A stretch of 64,000 bases of DNA, from positions 1 through 64,000 of the forward strand of contig JACAAK010000021.1 in assembly GCA_025093985.1 (NCBI GenBank). The letters run 5' to 3'. The notes under the pieces were generated by a model, which saw only the letters and a program-made list of their open reading frames with translations, searched no databases and was not told where the DNA came from. Positions 61,679 through 64,000 of this stretch are shown piece by piece. This stretch comes from Calvatia gigantea (lineage: Eukaryota; Basidiomycota; Agaricomycetes; Agaricales; Lycoperdaceae). The position numbers and the translations under genes were made by a program. Positions within the stretch are counted from its first letter, which is position 1. The number at the start of each line of letters is the position of its first letter.

Positions 61679-64000
61679 ACCCCGAGCCTGACGAGTTGAG
61701 GCATTTCGTGAAGGGTAAAATACGTATACTGTCATTTAACATAGCAAAGAATTACATGTTATTGGACACATTGCTAGAGTCTGAGAAAGACAACTTCGAC
61801 ATCATCTTCGTCCAGGAGCCGCCCTGGCAAATGATTAGATCCGCCCCCTCGATGCTTGACGCCGAGGGTGAGCCTGTCATCGGAGCACTGAAGCACCCTG
61901 AGTGGTTGTATATGGTGAGGCTGGCCTCCACTGCGGAGGAACAAGATCGACTGTGTGTCATGGCTTTTGTCCACACATGGATCAAGAGACTGAGGCCCTC
62001 ACTAAGGCAGGACCTCGTTGATCACCGGGATGTGATGGTTGTCACCATCTTCAATCACGGCCGCGAGTGCCATTTCATGAATGTTTATTCTGATGATGAG
62101 CACACTGCGATCAAGCTTCTCTATGAGAAGTGCGATTCTCTACCCCAGATGCACTACATGGGAGGCGATTTAAATTGCCATTTGCGTGAGTGGGACGACG
62201 GCATCCCGCATCACTGCTGACCCGCCCAGCAGCTCTTGGAAGCTGCCGACGACCTCGGCCTTGGGATCTGGCTTCCAGATGCTAGGGCTTCTACACATGT
62301 ACCTCGAGATCCGACCAAGCGCCAATCGGTGATTGATCTGATCTTTATCTCTGATCTCAGGTGGCGCATCGCGCATCCCCAGATCAGATCGGATCTGACA
62401 GGCCCATCGGACCACCATCCGCTGTCTGTCACAATCCCTATCCGCCCTGAGGACATCACGAATGTCAGAAGGGCTTTTCCCAAGAACTCGGCAGCAACTG
62501 TAGAATTGCAGTTCCTTGACAAGATCAGAGAAGGGGTGTATGATCTCCGGGATCATCCCCTTACTTCAGCATAGGATGTTAATGTCCTGGTATCGGCTAT
62601 TGGGTCGGTGTTCTCTGCAGCGTGGCACCGCCACACTGTGGAGGTGCACATATCTGCGAAGTCTCAGCCCTGGTGGGATGAGGATTGCAGGGTCGCCCTC
62701 CAGGCCCACAGGGATTCTTCGGACCCTGCTAACTGGAAGGCATTTCGATGCGTTGTGGCGTCTAAGAAGCACAAATTCTTTGATGAGAAGATTGAGGAAA
62801 TTGCTGAGACCAACAAGCGCCCTTGGGACCTTATGGAATGGGTCAAGGCGCACAAGTTGCCCGCATGCAAGGCTATCTCCTACCAGGGGGAACCTTGTCA
62901 CACTATGGACTCCCTTTGGGAGGCCCTTCACGGTACCTACAACTCCGCTTCCAGGCGTGAGTGTGATACCCCCATTATTGATCCGCTCCCTATGCTACCA
63001 CGGCGGGAATGGGTGGACTTCTCAGCCAAGGAGCTAGTGGACGCACTGTCTGCCTGCTCTAAGGTCTCTGCACCAGGCCCTGACCATGTTACGTGGAGGA
63101 TGCTCAAACAGATCGTGCTTGGGGATGCCCTGCCGGTCTTCGTACATCTAGCTAGCGCCTGTATTCATCTAGGTTGCTGGCTGGAGTATTTTAAAGAATC
63201 TATGTCAGTTATTATCCCTAAGCCGGGTAAGCCTGCATACTCTACACCCAAGGCCTTTAGGCCTATAGTTCTTCTCAACACGCTGGGTAAGCTGTTTGAG
63301 AAAATGATCGCGACTAGGCTCCAGTTTGACTCTGTCAAATTTGGGGTCTTTCACCCTAATCAGCTCGGAGGTGTGATCCAATGATCCACTGAAGATGCTG
63401 GCCTGATGCTGACCCACATCGTAAGAGTGGGTTGGGCTAAGGGCCTCAGGACTAGTATTGTGGCATTTGACATAGCGCAGTTCTTTCTGTCATTGCACCA
63501 CGATATGCTGGTTGCAATACTTCGCAAGCAAGGATTCGCCCCTGAGCTGGTTGAGTTCTTTGCGCATTATCTGGTAGGACGAAAGACCCAGTACTGCTGG
63601 GATTCTTTCAAGTCCGAACCGTTTCCATTGGATGTGGGGGTAGGGCAGGGATCTGCCCTCTCTCCCATCCTGTCAGCCTTATACATAGCTCCGCTAATGT
63701 GGCTTTTCGACAGGGAGGTGTCACGTCTAGGGACGACCCTTCTGTCATACGTCGATGATGGCACCATCATTGCCCAGTCGAAAGACTGGGGATCTAACCT
63801 TGTGGCTCTTAAAGAGGCATATGGTATTATATTCAGGCTCTTTGAGCGCTTTGCCTTGGTACTTGAACATGACAAGTCTGAGGTCTTTCACTTCTCCCAT
63901 AAGCACGGGGATGACAATCCACCAATAGACCTGGGCTTTGCCCCGTTCACTGGTGATACACCTCTTTGGCCCAAGCCCTACTGGAGGTACTTGGGTTTCT
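60716..64000 (+). mobile_element. LINE 3: 5'-truncated LINE running off the window
   Basis: Starts inside ORF1b (codon about 7) and continues through ORF2 endonuclease and RT beyond 64000. It is fused in frame to the end of LINE 2 ORF2. Confidence 0.92.
61675..64000 (+). pseudogene. LINE 3 ORF2: endonuclease and reverse transcriptase, partial
   Basis: One continuous frame with stops at 62218-62220, 62572-62574 and 63382-63384. Endonuclease: RILSFNIAKNY, IIFVQEPPW, YMGGDLNCHLREWD (GDFN changed to GDLN), VIDLIFISDL, SDHHPLSV. RT: APGPDHVTWRMLKQIV, IIPKPGKP, FRPIVLLNTLGKLFEKMI, AFDIAQFFLSL, GQGSALSPILSALYIAP and the catalytic SYVDDGTII. It runs past the window end before RNase H. Confidence 0.92.

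Overview
This window contains almost nothing but transposable elements. I see no convincing host gene, rRNA, tRNA or CRISPR array. The organism is almost certainly a fungus and probably a basidiomycete (inference). Pointers are the chromodomain Ty3/Gypsy elements, a fungal three-ORF LINE with RNase H, a Zn2Cys6-like protein, a 47-base intron, and decay of CpG sites as expected in a genome that methylates transposons. I would not name a species.

Layout. 1-847 is unassigned. Element A (853-7320, minus, target duplication GTAGC) is a Gypsy chromovirus whose middle has been replaced by the 5' half of a Copia element (1743 to about 4650). 7355-8346 is a fold-back repeat carrying a solo LTR. 8639-9554 holds pieces of a second LTR family, G. 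Element C (9555-29538, minus) is a sibling of A. It is split by two complete insertions: D (11115-18611, a different Gypsy family, duplication ACTCC) and E (20571-27231, same family as A, duplication GTTGC). 29541-31798 is an old plus-strand Gypsy remnant, X. F (31804-35760, minus) and H (35766-40922, plus) belong again to the A family. Element I (40923-45595, minus) is a fourth Gypsy family. From 45596 to the end are a LINE family in at least four pieces and a nearly intact Copia element, J (47706-52969).

How the parts work together. The A family carries gag, then pol in the -1 frame (protease, RT, RNase H, integrase, chromodomain), then a third ORF (ORF3) starting 2-7 bases after the pol stop, where retroviruses have env. 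D carries gag and pol plus, on the opposite strand between pol and its 3' LTR, an intron-containing gene for a coiled-coil/Zn2Cys6-like/acidic protein. Both families have an 11-base primer-binding site complementary to a stretch of their own LTR lying exactly 34 bases after the TATA box, the arrangement expected for Tf1-type self-priming.

Most of the defects are transitions, typically CGA changed to TGA or CAA. Many reading frames are otherwise undamaged, so the elements look like targets of cytosine-deamination silencing more than of random decay. The self-priming arrangement, ORF3 and the antisense Zn2Cys6 gene are the best candidates for undescribed biology.
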